A stretch of DNA of 64,000 bases from an uncultured Desulfobacterium sp. (GCA_900258555.1 LT984857.1:509795-573794), one strand, 5' to 3'. Shown: positions 15,726 to 25,965, numbered from the stretch's first letter. Notes: generated by a model not told the origin, from the sequence alone. Numbers and translations are program-made.

Positions 15726-17087
15726 TTAAACACCAAGTTTCTCAATTCTATAACGGAGTGAATCTAGGCTTACGTTTAAAATCTTGGCTGCTCCAGATTT
15801 TGAGCCCTGGGACAATCCCAATGCTTTTTCTATAAGATTTTTTTCGAACTTATCCATTTCTTTATTCAGGTTGATTCCTCCTTCGATCAAGGCACCATCA
15901 AAGAAAGAATAGCAGTCATATTCGCCTTGCGATAGACTAAAGTTTTCAGGAAGCACAATATTGGACATCCCTAATGCAACGCTCTTCTCAATGATATTTT
16001 CCAATTCCCTAACATTTCCTGGGAATGCATAATCCATAAGGAGTTCCATGGAATAAGTTGATATTGTTTTGGTTTCCTTTCCAAATTTTTCAGAGTACTT
16101 ACGGAGAAAAAAATCTGTCAGGAGGGGTATGTCCTCTTTTCTCTTTCTTAAAGGCGGCATTTCTATTGCGACAACATTTAGACGATAAAAAAGGTCTTCT
16201 CTAAAGCTCGCGTCTTTTACTTTCTTTGCCAAATCCTGATTTGTTGCAGCAATAATTCTAACATCCACTTTGACATCATCAGAGCCTCCAACCCTCCTAA
16301 ATGTCTTTTCCTGAATAGCCCGCAAGAGTTTGACTTGAAGGATTGTTGGTAATTCGCCAATTTCATCAAGAAAAATTGTCCCACCATTGGCAATTTCGAA
16401 AAGCCCTGGCTTGTCTGAGTATGCCCCGGTAAATGACCCTTTCATATAGCCGAACAACTCACTTTCTAAAAGATTCTCTGGTATCCCACCGCAATTTATT
16501 GTAACAAATGGTTTGCCTTTTCTGGGGCTGTTTTCATGAATAGCGCGTGCCACAAGTTCTTTGCCCGTTCCGCTTTCACCAAGAATAAGAACATTAACAA
16601 TTGTTTCAGCGACCTTGTTTATAAGGGAATAGACCTTGAGCATTTCTCTGCTTTTTCCAATTATGTTCCCAAACCTGTCAGCATCTTGGACGCTCTTTAA
16701 GAACTTTGCATCGTCTTCTTTGGAACCCCTTTTGTCCAAGGCATTCTGAACTATCTTTTTCAGATCTTCGATATCGAAGTTTTTCTCAATATAATCGTAT
16801 GCCCCCTCCTTCATTGCTGTGACCGCAGTTCCGCCTGAAGCATAAGCGGTAATTACAATGACCATGGTTTCAGGAGATATCTCCTTAACTCCTTTTAAAA
16901 AATCTATCCCATCAACTTTTGGCATCTTGAGATCGGTTATAGCAAGATCAAACTTGTGTTTATTACAAAGCCCAAGGGCCTGCTTACCATCGCATGCACA
17001 CTTGACTGAGTGACCTTCCTGAATCAACATGATTTCAAGAAATTCCCTCATGCCTTGGTCATCGTCAACAACTAGAATGCTAGCCAT
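15726..17087 (-). CDS. pilR: sigma-54 activating response regulator PilR
   Basis: The 453-residue protein has an N-terminal receiver (acidic DDD at 8-10, phosphoacceptor Asp52 in AITDLKMP), an AAA+ domain with Walker A GESGTGKE (170-177), a sigma-54 contact loop reading GSFTGA (217-222) and Walker B GGTIFLDE (235-242), then a Fis-type helix-turn-helix at the end. The GSFTGA form in place of GAFTGA is a mild variant. It lies 109 bases after pilS in the same direction. The pilin gene, 12 kb away, has a sigma-54 promoter, so PilR probably activates it when phosphorylated by PilS. Another NtrC-family target is possible, but pilus genes surround it. Confidence 0.88.
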   Translation of the reverse strand: MASILVVDDDQGMREFLEIMLIQEGHSVKCACDGKQALGLCNKHKFDLAITDLKMPKVDGIDFLKGVKEISPETMVIVITAYASGGTAVTAMKEGAYDYIEKNFDIEDLKKIVQNALDKRGSKEDDAKFLKSVQDADRFGNIIGKSREMLKVYSLINKVAETIVNVLILGESGTGKELVARAIHENSPRKGKPFVTINCGGIPENLLESELFGYMKGSFTGAYSDKPGLFEIANGGTIFLDEIGELPTILQVKLLRAIQEKTFRRVGGSDDVKVDVRIIAATNQDLAKKVKDASFREDLFYRLNVVAIEMPPLRKRKEDIPLLTDFFLRKYSEKFGKETKTISTYSMELLMDYAFPGNVRELENIIEKSVALGMSNIVLPENFSLSQGEYDCYSFFDGALIEGGINLNKEMDKFEKNLIEKALGLSQGSKSGAAKILNVSLDSLRYRIEKLGV

Positions 17088-17196
17088 TTATTTAATCCTC
17101 TAATGACCCAACAAGTATTATGGGAGGGCGTCTATTGGACTGCACATCATGGTTCTTGCTTTTTGGTAATTTATCTGTCCATTATCAATATATTAT

Positions 17197-18855
17197 TCAA
17201 CCTATAGGTAATATAACTTTGCAAATGGTGCCCTTACCAGCTCCGCTTTCTATTTTAATCTCGCCTCTGTGGCTTCCGGCTATCCTGTTAGCAATTGCAA
17301 GACCAAGGCCAGTTCCCCTTTCTTTTGTTGTAAAAAAAGGAGTAAAAATCTTATTGGCGGTATCTTTTTCTATACCGCAGCCAGTGTCGCTAATCAATAC
17401 TTCAAGATGCTTCTTCTTACTAGTGGTAGATGTCTTAGTCGCTAATTTCAAAGTTCCACCCCCGGGCATCGCCTGAATGGCATTTAAAATCAGATTCCAA
17501 ATCATCTGCTTGACTTCGGTCCTGTTTCCAAACACAGTTGAATCGTCACACAATTCGCGCTCCATTCTTATATTGTCATGCCAGGATGGATCATACTTGA
17601 TAGATTCAATGACATCACTAATAATATTAGTTATATCCAATTTCTCTCGGTCACCAGGGTTTGGCCTTGCGAGCAAAAGAAAGTTGCTTATCAGCTTTTC
17701 AAGCTGGTCCCTGCCTCTTAATATAATCTGCATAAGCCTTGCATCGGTTTCATCAAGGTCCAAATTTCTCTTAAGCAATTGTATCGAACCGCTTAATGCT
17801 GTAAGGGGATTTCTTATTTCATGGGCAAGCCCCGCGGCCATTTCACCAATAAGGGCGAGATTTTTGCTTTTTTCAATCTCTTTTTCCATCAGTTTTGTGG
17901 CAGTTAGATCCTGAAAAATCACCACGCTTCCGATCATGTTATCACTGGCATCATTTAAAGGTGAAACAGAAAAACCCAGGTGAATATCTTTTCTTTCCTT
18001 CCCATCAACTACTATTTCAGCTCTAGGAATCGCTTCACCTCCCTCTTTCTGTCTTTCAATATTTTCAAGAGCCTCATAAAATCCGGGAAATATTGATTCA
18101 ATCCAATTTCCTTCAATATCGGTGAATAAAAACCCCGTGATTTCTTCTGCCGCTCTGTTAAAGGATTTTATCTTACCTGCATGATCAATAGTCACAATGC
18201 CAGCATTCACATTTTCGATGATACTTTTATACAGGAAATCGAGTTGGTCAAATTCACTTTCTTTTTCAGTTAAGAGTGACCTCGATTTTTTTTCCTTTTC
18301 GGCAATGAAGCTAACAAGGACAGCGACAATAAAATAGGATACAATGTGAATGAAAAGTCTTGACAAGACATATGCTGCGTCAAAAGTGTAATCTGTCAAT
18401 GCCCCATATAAAGGAAGAACACCGTAGTACTGGAAGTCGAGTAAGAGACCGTAAAAAACACTGCTGGCTGATGCCGCAAAAAGCCCCCCCCTTTTTGCAA
18501 GAAAAAGGGAAGCATATATAATAACCAGATTGTATAAGGCAGAGTATACACTGGTGATTCCTCCAGTTACGTATACGAGCAAGGTAATCAGTAATATGTC
18601 ACAAAGGGCCTGTATATATACATTGATTTTAATTACCTTTACAGCCTTTAAGATCAAGATATATAATAATGATAATAAGTAGGTGACAATAATAACCGCA
18701 AATACTACTGGAACTCCTGCTGAAGGCGATATTTTTCCTTTGATCTGGATAACTGCAGCTATACCTAGAAGGACCGTGACAACGACTACCCGCAAAAGCA
18801 TCAATCTTCGAAGACCTCGGGCGTTGTTGCTTTGCTGTAATTCTGTTTCCGTCAT
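17197..18855 (-). CDS. pilS: membrane sensor histidine kinase PilS
   Basis: The 552-residue protein has six membrane segments in the first 185 residues with very short loops, as in PilS, then a PAS domain (about 205-325), an H box with GLAHEIRNP (His345) and a complete ATPase domain: N box NLILNAIQAM, G1 DTGCGI, G2 GTGLGLAI. It would sense a membrane signal, in Pseudomonas pilin abundance in the inner membrane, and phosphorylate PilR. The ATG at 18855 is preceded by a GAGAGG. Upstream is a palindromic repeat at 18931-19075 within an otherwise gene-free 330 bases. Confidence 0.88.
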   Translation of the reverse strand: MTETELQQSNNARGLRRLMLLRVVVVTVLLGIAAVIQIKGKISPSAGVPVVFAVIIVTYLLSLLYILILKAVKVIKINVYIQALCDILLITLLVYVTGGITSVYSALYNLVIIYASLFLAKRGGLFAASASSVFYGLLLDFQYYGVLPLYGALTDYTFDAAYVLSRLFIHIVSYFIVAVLVSFIAEKEKKSRSLLTEKESEFDQLDFLYKSIIENVNAGIVTIDHAGKIKSFNRAAEEITGFLFTDIEGNWIESIFPGFYEALENIERQKEGGEAIPRAEIVVDGKERKDIHLGFSVSPLNDASDNMIGSVVIFQDLTATKLMEKEIEKSKNLALIGEMAAGLAHEIRNPLTALSGSIQLLKRNLDLDETDARLMQIILRGRDQLEKLISNFLLLARPNPGDREKLDITNIISDVIESIKYDPSWHDNIRMERELCDDSTVFGNRTEVKQMIWNLILNAIQAMPGGGTLKLATKTSTTSKKKHLEVLISDTGCGIEKDTANKIFTPFFTTKERGTGLGLAIANRIAGSHRGEIKIESGAGKGTICKVILPIG

Positions 18856-18930
18856 TAAAACCTCTCAAAGCATGAGGGCTGTATTAGTTTTCAACCTGTC
18901 CGGCTAGATAATATTTCTGGAAAACCTTAT

Positions 18931-19075
18931 TTTGAATTGCCAAGACGCTAAGCACGCCAAGGGGGTATTGTTGGCTTTTCTGATCATTAAAAATACGTAG
19001 AATCAGAAAGGCCCCAGGCCCTGACGGTCCAATACTACTGACTAAACTTGGTGTCTCTGGCGTCTCGGCGGTTCA
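18931..19075. repeat. palindromic repeat, AAGACGCTAAG family
   Basis: Arms 18931-18966 (TTGAATTGCCAAGACGCTAA region) and 19044-19075 (AACTTGGTGTCTCTGGCGTC region) are imperfect inverted copies. The left half with CCAAGGGGGTAT and the TTTTCTGATC that follows matches the inner element at 8511-8627. It lies in the gene-free 18856-19185 between pilS and nadB. Confidence 0.65.
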
Positions 19076-19185
19076 ATACAGGTTGATATTTTCTTGTCCG
19101 AAACATCTAGATGCCAAATTTCAATGTAATTCCGTGTAAATCAGTGATGAACTATTCGGTAAGTATGACTTTTTCGTTTAAAGCT

Positions 19186-20793
19186 TTACACAATAGTATC
19201 CCTGCGCCCGTATTCGTCGTCTTTAGAATCATAGTCCAAATTATAATGAAGACCCCGGCTCTCTTTTCTCAAAAGAGCACAATTAATAATAAGATCGGCA
19301 ACAAGGGCGATGTTCCTTAATTCAAGAAGATCTCTGGTCACCAGAAAGTTCCAGTAATACTCTTTTATCTCATCCTGGATAAGTTCCACCCTTCGCTTAG
19401 CCCTTTCAAGTCGCTTATTTGTTCGGACAATTCCCACATAGTTCCACATAAAGCGCCTGATCTCATCCCAGTTGTGTGAAACCACAACAATTTCCTCGCT
19501 GTCAGTGGCGCTGCCCGGATCCCACTCCGGGACCCTGGGAAAAGACTCACGTCGTTTTTCCTCAATCCTTTTTGCTGATCGTTCAGCGGCACGTCTTGCG
19601 AATACAAGGGCCTCTAAAAGAGAGTTACTGGCTAGACGATTGGCACCGTGTAATCCAGTGCAGGCTACCTCACCAATTGCGTAAAGATTATCCAGATTGG
19701 TACGGCCATTTTCATCGGTAATAAGCCCCCCACACATGTAGTGTGCAGCAGGGACAACAGGGATCGGCTCTTTGGTGATGTCAATCTGAAACTTGAGACA
19801 GCTTTCGTAAATATTTGGAAATCTATCTATTACAAAATCCGGCGGCCTGTGGCTGATATCCAGGTAAACGCATTCGTCACCGCTTTTCTTTAATTCCATG
19901 TCAATGGATCTGGCCACCACATCTCTAAAAGCGAGGTCCTTTAATGGGTGATAGTTTTCCATAAAGCGGCGGCCTCTTTTGTCCAGCAGAACACCCCCCT
20001 CGCCTCTGACCGCCTCGGAAATCAGGAAATTCTTTGCCTCATGGTGATAAAGGCACGTAGGGTGAAACTGCACAAATTCCATATTCGCCACCCTTGCACC
20101 CGCTCGATAACCGACCGCGACTCCGTCCCCAGTGGCTATATCCGGATTGCTTGTATAAAGGTATACCTTGCCTGCTCCTCCGGTTGATAATACCGTCACC
20201 CTTGCCATAAGGGTTATTACCTGACCTTTATCAACACCAAGAACATAGGCGCCCCAGCAGGTCTCTTTACTCTCACTGACAATTATCCCACGCTTTATCA
20301 TTTTGGACTTGGTTATAAGATCAATGGCCATGTGATTTTCATAAATCTGGATATTCTTGTTTGCCTGGGCGCGTTCCAGTAAGATACGCTCGACCTCCCT
20401 GCCTGTAAGATCTTTGGTATGGACAATTCGCCTGCTGGAATGTCCCCCTTCCCGGCCCAGGTCGAGAACAGTCTTATCCTCTGCCTGACGGGTAAACTGG
20501 ACACCCATGGCAATCAGATCCCTGATCCTTGCGGGACCATCTTCTACGACCATTCTGACAATCCGTTCATTGCATAGGCCATCGCCTGATTCCAGAGTAT
20601 CTTTTATGTGCGATTCAAAGCTGTCTTCGGGGTCAAAAACAGATGCAATTCCGCCCTGTGCATAATTAGTGGCCCCTTCGGCCATCTCCTTCTTGGTTAC
20701 TATTACCACAGAACCTGATTTTGCAGCTTCCAAAGCAAAACTCAACCCTGCAATTCCAGTCCCAATAACCAGATAGTCTGTCTGGATTTCCAT
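19186..20793 (-). CDS. nadB: L-aspartate oxidase
   Basis: The 535-residue flavoprotein has the FAD-binding N-terminus YLVIGTGIAGLSFALEAAK, the ATNYAQGGIASV motif, the HSSRRIVHTKDLTG stretch with the active-site residues, and the C-terminal helical domain of the succinate dehydrogenase/fumarate reductase/aspartate oxidase family. NadB oxidises L-aspartate to iminoaspartate for NAD synthesis; under anaerobic conditions fumarate can serve as the electron acceptor. Residues around HEAKNFLISEAVRGEGG fit NadB better than SdhA. No nadA or nadC lies nearby. It stands between the pilSR pair and a divergent HAD gene. Confidence 0.93.
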   Translation of the reverse strand: MEIQTDYLVIGTGIAGLSFALEAAKSGSVVIVTKKEMAEGATNYAQGGIASVFDPEDSFESHIKDTLESGDGLCNERIVRMVVEDGPARIRDLIAMGVQFTRQAEDKTVLDLGREGGHSSRRIVHTKDLTGREVERILLERAQANKNIQIYENHMAIDLITKSKMIKRGIIVSESKETCWGAYVLGVDKGQVITLMARVTVLSTGGAGKVYLYTSNPDIATGDGVAVGYRAGARVANMEFVQFHPTCLYHHEAKNFLISEAVRGEGGVLLDKRGRRFMENYHPLKDLAFRDVVARSIDMELKKSGDECVYLDISHRPPDFVIDRFPNIYESCLKFQIDITKEPIPVVPAAHYMCGGLITDENGRTNLDNLYAIGEVACTGLHGANRLASNSLLEALVFARRAAERSAKRIEEKRRESFPRVPEWDPGSATDSEEIVVVSHNWDEIRRFMWNYVGIVRTNKRLERAKRRVELIQDEIKEYYWNFLVTRDLLELRNIALVADLIINCALLRKESRGLHYNLDYDSKDDEYGRRDTIV

Positions 20794-21025
20794 TACTTCT
20801 ATCCCCTTCCAAATTTCAAATTAATACGAAAATATTGACAAGAAGCCTGTGTTCAAGATACGGATTAATAGTATAAACCGAAGCGCAAAAAATCCCTATA
20901 TTCAGAGGCGCCTTAAACCGATAACCTGTTGATGCTATGTTTCATATTCAAATTAAAAATTTATAATTAATAATTAAAAATTGTGCCCGAATGACAAAGT
21001 CGTTCTGGTACTAGATACTATATTT

Positions 21026-21721
21026 TTGAACTTGAATCCAACTAAAAGAATCTCTGTTGTCATATTTGATTGTGACGGGGTAATGTTCGACTCCCGTCAG
21101 GCAAACATCAATTATTACAATCATGTCCTTTCTTATTTCGGTCTTCCGTCAATGACAAGGGAAGAGGCTGATTTTGTCCATATGCACACTGCAGATCAGT
21201 CCATAGAGCATATATTCCGGGGGACGTCATATGCTGAAAAGGCCCAGTCTTATAGAATGAAAATTGATTACGCGCCGTTTATTAAGGATATGGTTATGGA
21301 GCCGGGTCTAAAAGAGCTCCTGGCCTTATTGAAGCCTCAATATGGACTTGCGGTTGCTACCAACAGGGGCGATACGATAGCAGAAGTGCTTCGGTCAAAC
21401 GGAATTTCTGACTTTTTTGACATTGTAATATCTTCACTTGATGTGCAAAAACCTAAGCCTGACCCGGAATCAATTTACAAAATCCTTGATTTTTATAAGA
21501 TCTCATCAAGGCAGGCCCTTTACGTGGGGGACTCTCTCATTGACTGTGAGACCGCCAAAGCGGCTGGAGTGGCCTTTGTTTCTTACAAAAATGAATCGCT
21601 CGACACACCATGGAAGGTTGAAGAAATGATAGAGATCGTGGGAGTAATTAGGGCCTTATCTAACCCGCAGTCCCCTGAATCCAATATGCAGAGTAAACTC
21701 CACTCCAAACCCGGTTATTAA
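21026..21721 (+). CDS. HAD-superfamily phosphatase (phosphoglycolate phosphatase-like)
   Basis: All four HAD motifs are present: FDCDGVMFDS (I), VATNRGD (II), KPKPDPE (III lysine) and YVGDSLIDCETAKAAG (IV). The alpha-helical cap follows motif I, as in Gph/PGMB-type enzymes that dephosphorylate small metabolites. The start is uncertain: the frame is open from 20981 and no ATG precedes motif I, so a TTG or other rare codon must be used. I give TTG 21026, about 14 codons before motif I, as a guess. The 3' end overlaps the secretin gene on the other strand by four bases. Bases 20794-20980 before it are AT-rich and show no gene. Confidence 0.8.
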   Translation: MNLNPTKRISVVIFDCDGVMFDSRQANINYYNHVLSYFGLPSMTREEADFVHMHTADQSIEHIFRGTSYAEKAQSYRMKIDYAPFIKDMVMEPGLKELLALLKPQYGLAVATNRGDTIAEVLRSNGISDFFDIVISSLDVQKPKPDPESIYKILDFYKISSRQALYVGDSLIDCETAKAAGVAFVSYKNESLDTPWKVEEMIEIVGVIRALSNPQSPESNMQSKLHSKPGY

Positions 21722-23277
21722 AGTTTGGACACTGATATATTATTCTTAAGAATTTTGGGCTTCAGCAGAATTACCAGTTCTGTGCTCGTATTGTCTATAA
21801 ATTCGTAACTGAAAAATTTACCAAGGTAAGGGATGTCTCCCAAAATAGGCAGCTTCTTAGTTGTGGTACTGTCAGATTTATCAATCAGACCGCCTATGAC
21901 TAAAAATTGACTGTCTTTAACTTTGGCATAGGTAGACATCTGTCTCACTGCCGTTGTTGCCAATTGAACGCTACCGGCGGTTTCACTGACAGTGTATGTT
22001 TCAAAATCACCGATCAGCCTGGCGACGGTGGGAAATATATAGAGCATGACTTCTTCATCATTAATAATATTTACCTTAACCGCCATTGACAGGCCCTCAC
22101 TGATATCAGAGGTGGTTATAGTAGTAGTTGACAAACTGGATTCTGCGCTTTGGCTAGTTTCCACCTTAGATACATATTCCTTGTTTTTGGTAACATTCAG
22201 CAGGGCACTGCGGCCGTTTAGAATGTGTACTTTGGGATTTGATATGATTCTTATGTCCCCATAGGTCTCAAAGGCATGCACAGCAAGATCCCAAGAAGTA
22301 TCATCAAGGGTTATGCTATCAAGAAACCTGTCCCAGCCGGTATCTTTACTCCATACCTGGCCGCTTGGTGTTAAATTGGCGTTAATGCCAAGGCCCTCCC
22401 CCCCAAAAACGTCTTCCCAGTCAATACCGGTTTGATGTTCTTTTGATAATGAGACCTCGATGATTTTAGCCTCAACAACAACCTGCCTCGAAGCTTCAAG
22501 CTCCAGTTTTTCCAGATATTCTTTGACCTCGTTCTGAACCCTCCTCGGTGCCCTTATTGTAATAATACCAAGATTTTTGTCTATACTTGGGCCGGGACAT
22601 CCGTCACACTTTATTATCTCTTTTAATATCTTTTCTAAATCATCCCAAAAATTAATCTTGGCATCTCCTTTGAGGGTGGCTGTGGCCTGCATGCCTGTAG
22701 AGTCCGCGCTTTCCTGCCCTAACATATCCCCCCCAAGGGAGGTTTTAAATTCATCACCGAAATTGGGCATGGCAAGTTGATATCTGTTTGTCTCCTTATA
22801 CTTAACAACGATGGTATCATCTTTTATTTCATAAAAATAATCCAGTTGCCTCAGGATATTATCCAGGGCATCATAAAAATTGTCCGCCGCCATTATATAG
22901 CAGTCAACGGGTCTTTGCTGATCCACATCGTCTGCCCAGCTTACTGAAAAACCCTTGTGGTCTGCCATGGCCTTGATAACCTCTCCGAGACTTACCTTGC
23001 CATCTTTGGTGACAAAATCGGCCCCCACAGGGAGATAGGGCCTGCCCTCTTTCATTTCAATATCAACGGGCCTCACCATGTAACCCTTTCCGTCCTCCCG
23101 GACAGAAGAACTTTCTGCGGGCAAATCATCCTCTACAACCGGTTGAGAGGGATTATTTGACTTATTGCTCTCAAGAGTCGGTTGGGGTTCCTGCCCAGCC
23201 AGTTGCCGGTGGGCACCACAGCCCGCCAGCGAAACCAAGAACATCAAAGACCATACTGTGCAGCTTATTCTGTTCAT
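21718..23277 (-). CDS. pilus outer membrane secretin, lipoprotein form (PilQ/MshL-like)
   Basis: The 519-residue protein starts at ATG 23277 (GGGAG upstream) with a lipoprotein signal ending SLAGC. It has an STN-like N-terminal domain (about 110-180), a secretin N domain, and the C-terminal secretin barrel (about 330-510) with VVEAKIIEVSLSKEHQTGIDW and a final LVILLKPKI. It forms the outer membrane ring through which the pilus passes. It lacks AMIN domains, which are found in the separate gene 13 bases upstream. This split and the lipobox resemble MshL rather than classical PilQ. It is the last gene of the pilM-led operon. Confidence 0.88.
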   Translation of the reverse strand: MNRISCTVWSLMFLVSLAGCGAHRQLAGQEPQPTLESNKSNNPSQPVVEDDLPAESSSVREDGKGYMVRPVDIEMKEGRPYLPVGADFVTKDGKVSLGEVIKAMADHKGFSVSWADDVDQQRPVDCYIMAADNFYDALDNILRQLDYFYEIKDDTIVVKYKETNRYQLAMPNFGDEFKTSLGGDMLGQESADSTGMQATATLKGDAKINFWDDLEKILKEIIKCDGCPGPSIDKNLGIITIRAPRRVQNEVKEYLEKLELEASRQVVVEAKIIEVSLSKEHQTGIDWEDVFGGEGLGINANLTPSGQVWSKDTGWDRFLDSITLDDTSWDLAVHAFETYGDIRIISNPKVHILNGRSALLNVTKNKEYVSKVETSQSAESSLSTTTITTSDISEGLSMAVKVNIINDEEVMLYIFPTVARLIGDFETYTVSETAGSVQLATTAVRQMSTYAKVKDSQFLVIGGLIDKSDSTTTKKLPILGDIPYLGKFFSYEFIDNTSTELVILLKPKILKNNISVSKL

Positions 23278-23290
23278 GCTATTGCTCTCC

Positions 23291-24733
23291 CTAATTGCAA
23301 AGGATTTGAATCTTTTCCTGAACAAGTCCCTGGGCATTTTTATCCATATCAAACCCGCATTTTTGAATCTCTCTATACTTTGAGCAGGCCTTAGCTGTCC
23401 TGCCCTGCTCTTCATAAAGACCAGCCATTGCAATACTGACCTCAACAGATGGTCCAAAAATCCGTTCATGCCTTTGATATATTGTCAAGGCATCAGCATA
23501 TTCCTTTTGGCTTTTCAGGAACTGGGCATAATTAAAAAATGCTTCGGGGATCTCTGGCTTGCCTGTAATCGCAAGTTCAAACAATTGCCTTGCCTCTATG
23601 GTTTTATCCATTTGGGCTGCGGATAGTGCTGCAAAAAGAGCGGCCTCTGAGTTGTTTGGATTCAGATTGAGTGCCTGCCCAGCAAAATAGTAGCTCTTTG
23701 CATAACCGCCCAGACAGTAATGGAGATATGCTGTCTTCATGATCAGATCAGAATTATCTTTCCATAAGTTATATGCCGTTTCATAAATCCCAAGGGCCTC
23801 TTCCTTTTTGCCAAGGGCCTCAAGATTATGGGCCTCAATAATAAGATTTTGAGCCTTCTGACGATCTTCCTTCTCCTTCTTTAATATTCTCGCGGGCTGC
23901 AGGATCTCCTCTGAAAATGTCTTGACGACCAGTTCTCCCTTCTCTTCAGCTGATTTCGCCGGCTTAGGCTTTATTATATATGTACCGAGTCTTTCTTCCT
24001 TTACAAGTCCTTTCAGATCAAGGATAAGATCCATTGCCGAATCCCACGGCACTTCTTTCAAAGCCAGGGTGAGCTCACCCTTGACCTGATCATCAATAAT
24101 CAGATTCTTGCCGCTCAATTCGGCAAAGAGTCGGAAGACATTTTGTAGATCAGTTTTATAGAAATCCAGGGTTATTTTTTCGCCTGTGTATTTATCAAGG
24201 GTATTCGCTTCCCTGTCCTTGTCCTTTGTTGCTTCTTGTTTCTTTTCCGGCCACCCAAAAATTTCATTTAAGTTCTTTTGATGAAGCGCCAGGGATGAGC
24301 CACTATTGGAATAATCCGATTTGGACCCACCTTTCGAACGGGCAGCAGCCTCCTCCGGCATCCAGCATTTTACAACAATCTTCCCATCCTTTTCATGTAT
24401 AGTGCAGTGAAAGAGCTTGGCAGTGTTGGCAGATTCCAATATGACACGAACATCTTTTGCCTGACTGACGGTCTTGATCCCAGAGATAATAGGGCCTTCA
24501 ACCTGTATTGAGTCGGAAATGCCTTCTTTTAGTGTAGCGCCTTCGAAGACAATAACAAACCGAGCAGGAGAAAGTAGGCTGACCCCCTGATAGGTGTCAA
24601 AAGCCCCTTCTATTAGGATCTCTATTTCTTCTTTAGTCTGTTTCCCTATCTTAATATCTGTCAATTCACCGGCAGATAAATGTAAGGGCAATCCAAGCAA
24701 CAAAATCAGACACATAATAACTGTCTTGGCCAT
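23291..24733 (-). CDS. AMIN/STN domain protein with C-terminal TPRs (PilQ N-terminal-half analogue)
   Basis: The 480-residue product begins at ATG 24733 after AAGGAG and has a signal peptide (MAKTVIMCLILLLGLPLHL). An AMIN-type domain (about 24-125) would bind peptidoglycan or septal structures; an STN/secretin-N-like domain follows (ITLDFYKTDLQNVFRLFAE, about 190-265), then four or more TPR-like repeats (about 300-470). This is what the N-terminal half of PilQ normally supplies, here fused to TPRs and separated from the secretin barrel. It could guide secretin assembly as a pilotin-like protein or periplasmic adaptor. The domain calls are from sequence; the division of PilQ is inference. Confidence 0.75.
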   Translation of the reverse strand: MAKTVIMCLILLLGLPLHLSAGELTDIKIGKQTKEEIEILIEGAFDTYQGVSLLSPARFVIVFEGATLKEGISDSIQVEGPIISGIKTVSQAKDVRVILESANTAKLFHCTIHEKDGKIVVKCWMPEEAAARSKGGSKSDYSNSGSSLALHQKNLNEIFGWPEKKQEATKDKDREANTLDKYTGEKITLDFYKTDLQNVFRLFAELSGKNLIIDDQVKGELTLALKEVPWDSAMDLILDLKGLVKEERLGTYIIKPKPAKSAEEKGELVVKTFSEEILQPARILKKEKEDRQKAQNLIIEAHNLEALGKKEEALGIYETAYNLWKDNSDLIMKTAYLHYCLGGYAKSYYFAGQALNLNPNNSEAALFAALSAAQMDKTIEARQLFELAITGKPEIPEAFFNYAQFLKSQKEYADALTIYQRHERIFGPSVEVSIAMAGLYEEQGRTAKACSKYREIQKCGFDMDKNAQGLVQEKIQILCN

Positions 24734-24822
24734 TCGTTTCTCCTTTTTCTCCTTGACTTTGGGCAAAGGAAAAAACCTAAATTTCATATCGTTCACCTGA
24801 AACCCGACAGAGGCCCCTGGGG

Positions 24823-25965
24823 CTATTTATTCATTGTCTTCTTAAATATTCTTTCAGACCTGCTCGTGGCTTCACTTGCCTTTCTGGCCGCTTCCTCTGC
24901 CTTCTCTGCCGCTTCTTTTGCTTCTCTGGCGGCCCTTTCCGCCTGTGCTGCAGCGTCATCAGACACGACACCCTCACCCGCATGTTGGAGCTTTTTTGCT
25001 GATGTAGCAAGTCTGCCCGAGGCCTCGGCGCTTGCAAAATCAGATACGAGGCTGTTTACAGCCTGCTCTATTGACTTTTTGATAAGCTGATTTCCATCAG
25101 GGTCAGCAAAAGCTGTGCGTGGTATAGAGCATGTCTCCGCCCTATTATGCCACAAGACCTTGCCTGTCCTGGCATCCTGCACCAATAATCTTATCTGCAC
25201 AGTAGCGCCCGGCACTTGACCCTCTTTTTCACCAATAAGGCCGGTTATAAACGCGCCTCCTCCATAGAACCAATCCCTTATCTGGTCATAGGCCTCCATT
25301 TCATCCTTATCAACATCAATATATTCGTAGGTCTCTGTCTCCGCTACCCCTAGGCCAGTCCTGAGAGTTGATTTTAGCGCAAAGGGAATAAGGCCGGTTC
25401 TAATGGGATTAAAGCTATCCTGCTGGTCAGTCCGGAACTCTATAATTCTCCCCCTGATTACGTAGCTAGCCTCAAAGGCGTTCCCGAGGTCTTGCAAGGC
25501 TTGCCTATCCATTGCAACAGGTTTATTTTCCAATTTTCCATCAGAATCATTACTAACTATTTCCTGATAAATTGCCTCGCTGATTTCCTCTTTCATTTCA
25601 TCTGACCATGCGCCCCTTAGCTCATCATCAAGGGCAGACGTGTTAGACGCCGCGGAGCGGCCTGCAAATTCCATAATTACACCCTTGTCTACCAGGTGTT
25701 GGACAACATCTTCCTGCACAGCAGAAATATACCCTGCTTGATAAAGTGCATCCTGTAATGCCTCAAGCACAAGGATGTTTCTCCGGCAGTGGTCATAGAA
25801 AGAAGACTCAGGCGTATAGTCAGCAAAAGGAACAATCACAACCCTTGTGAATTGACTGCTGGCCGGAACCACCGGTTTGATCGTCTCCTTGACTGTTTGA
25901 CCACAGGAGACACACAAGACGAGGAAACAGATTCCAATTAGACCCATGCTTAGTTTACGCTTCAT
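24823..25965 (-). CDS. CsgG/GNA1162-like lipoprotein in the pilus operon
   Basis: The 380-residue protein has a lipoprotein signal with VLCVSC lipobox from ATG 25965. The body resembles the CsgG/LpoB-type periplasmic lipoproteins: FTRVVIVPFADYTP, a YVIRGRIIEF strand, and QIRLLVQDARTGKVLWHN. The last 60 residues form an Ala/Glu/Lys-rich helix. It lies between pilP and the AMIN/TPR gene on the same strand. Such lipoproteins often help outer membrane complexes assemble, so it may be a pilotin or stabiliser for the split secretin. I do not know a standard pil gene matching it. Confidence 0.65.
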   Translation of the reverse strand: MKRKLSMGLIGICFLVLCVSCGQTVKETIKPVVPASSQFTRVVIVPFADYTPESSFYDHCRRNILVLEALQDALYQAGYISAVQEDVVQHLVDKGVIMEFAGRSAASNTSALDDELRGAWSDEMKEEISEAIYQEIVSNDSDGKLENKPVAMDRQALQDLGNAFEASYVIRGRIIEFRTDQQDSFNPIRTGLIPFALKSTLRTGLGVAETETYEYIDVDKDEMEAYDQIRDWFYGGGAFITGLIGEKEGQVPGATVQIRLLVQDARTGKVLWHNRAETCSIPRTAFADPDGNQLIKKSIEQAVNSLVSDFASAEASGRLATSAKKLQHAGEGVVSDDAAAQAERAAREAKEAAEKAEEAARKASEATSRSERIFKKTMNK

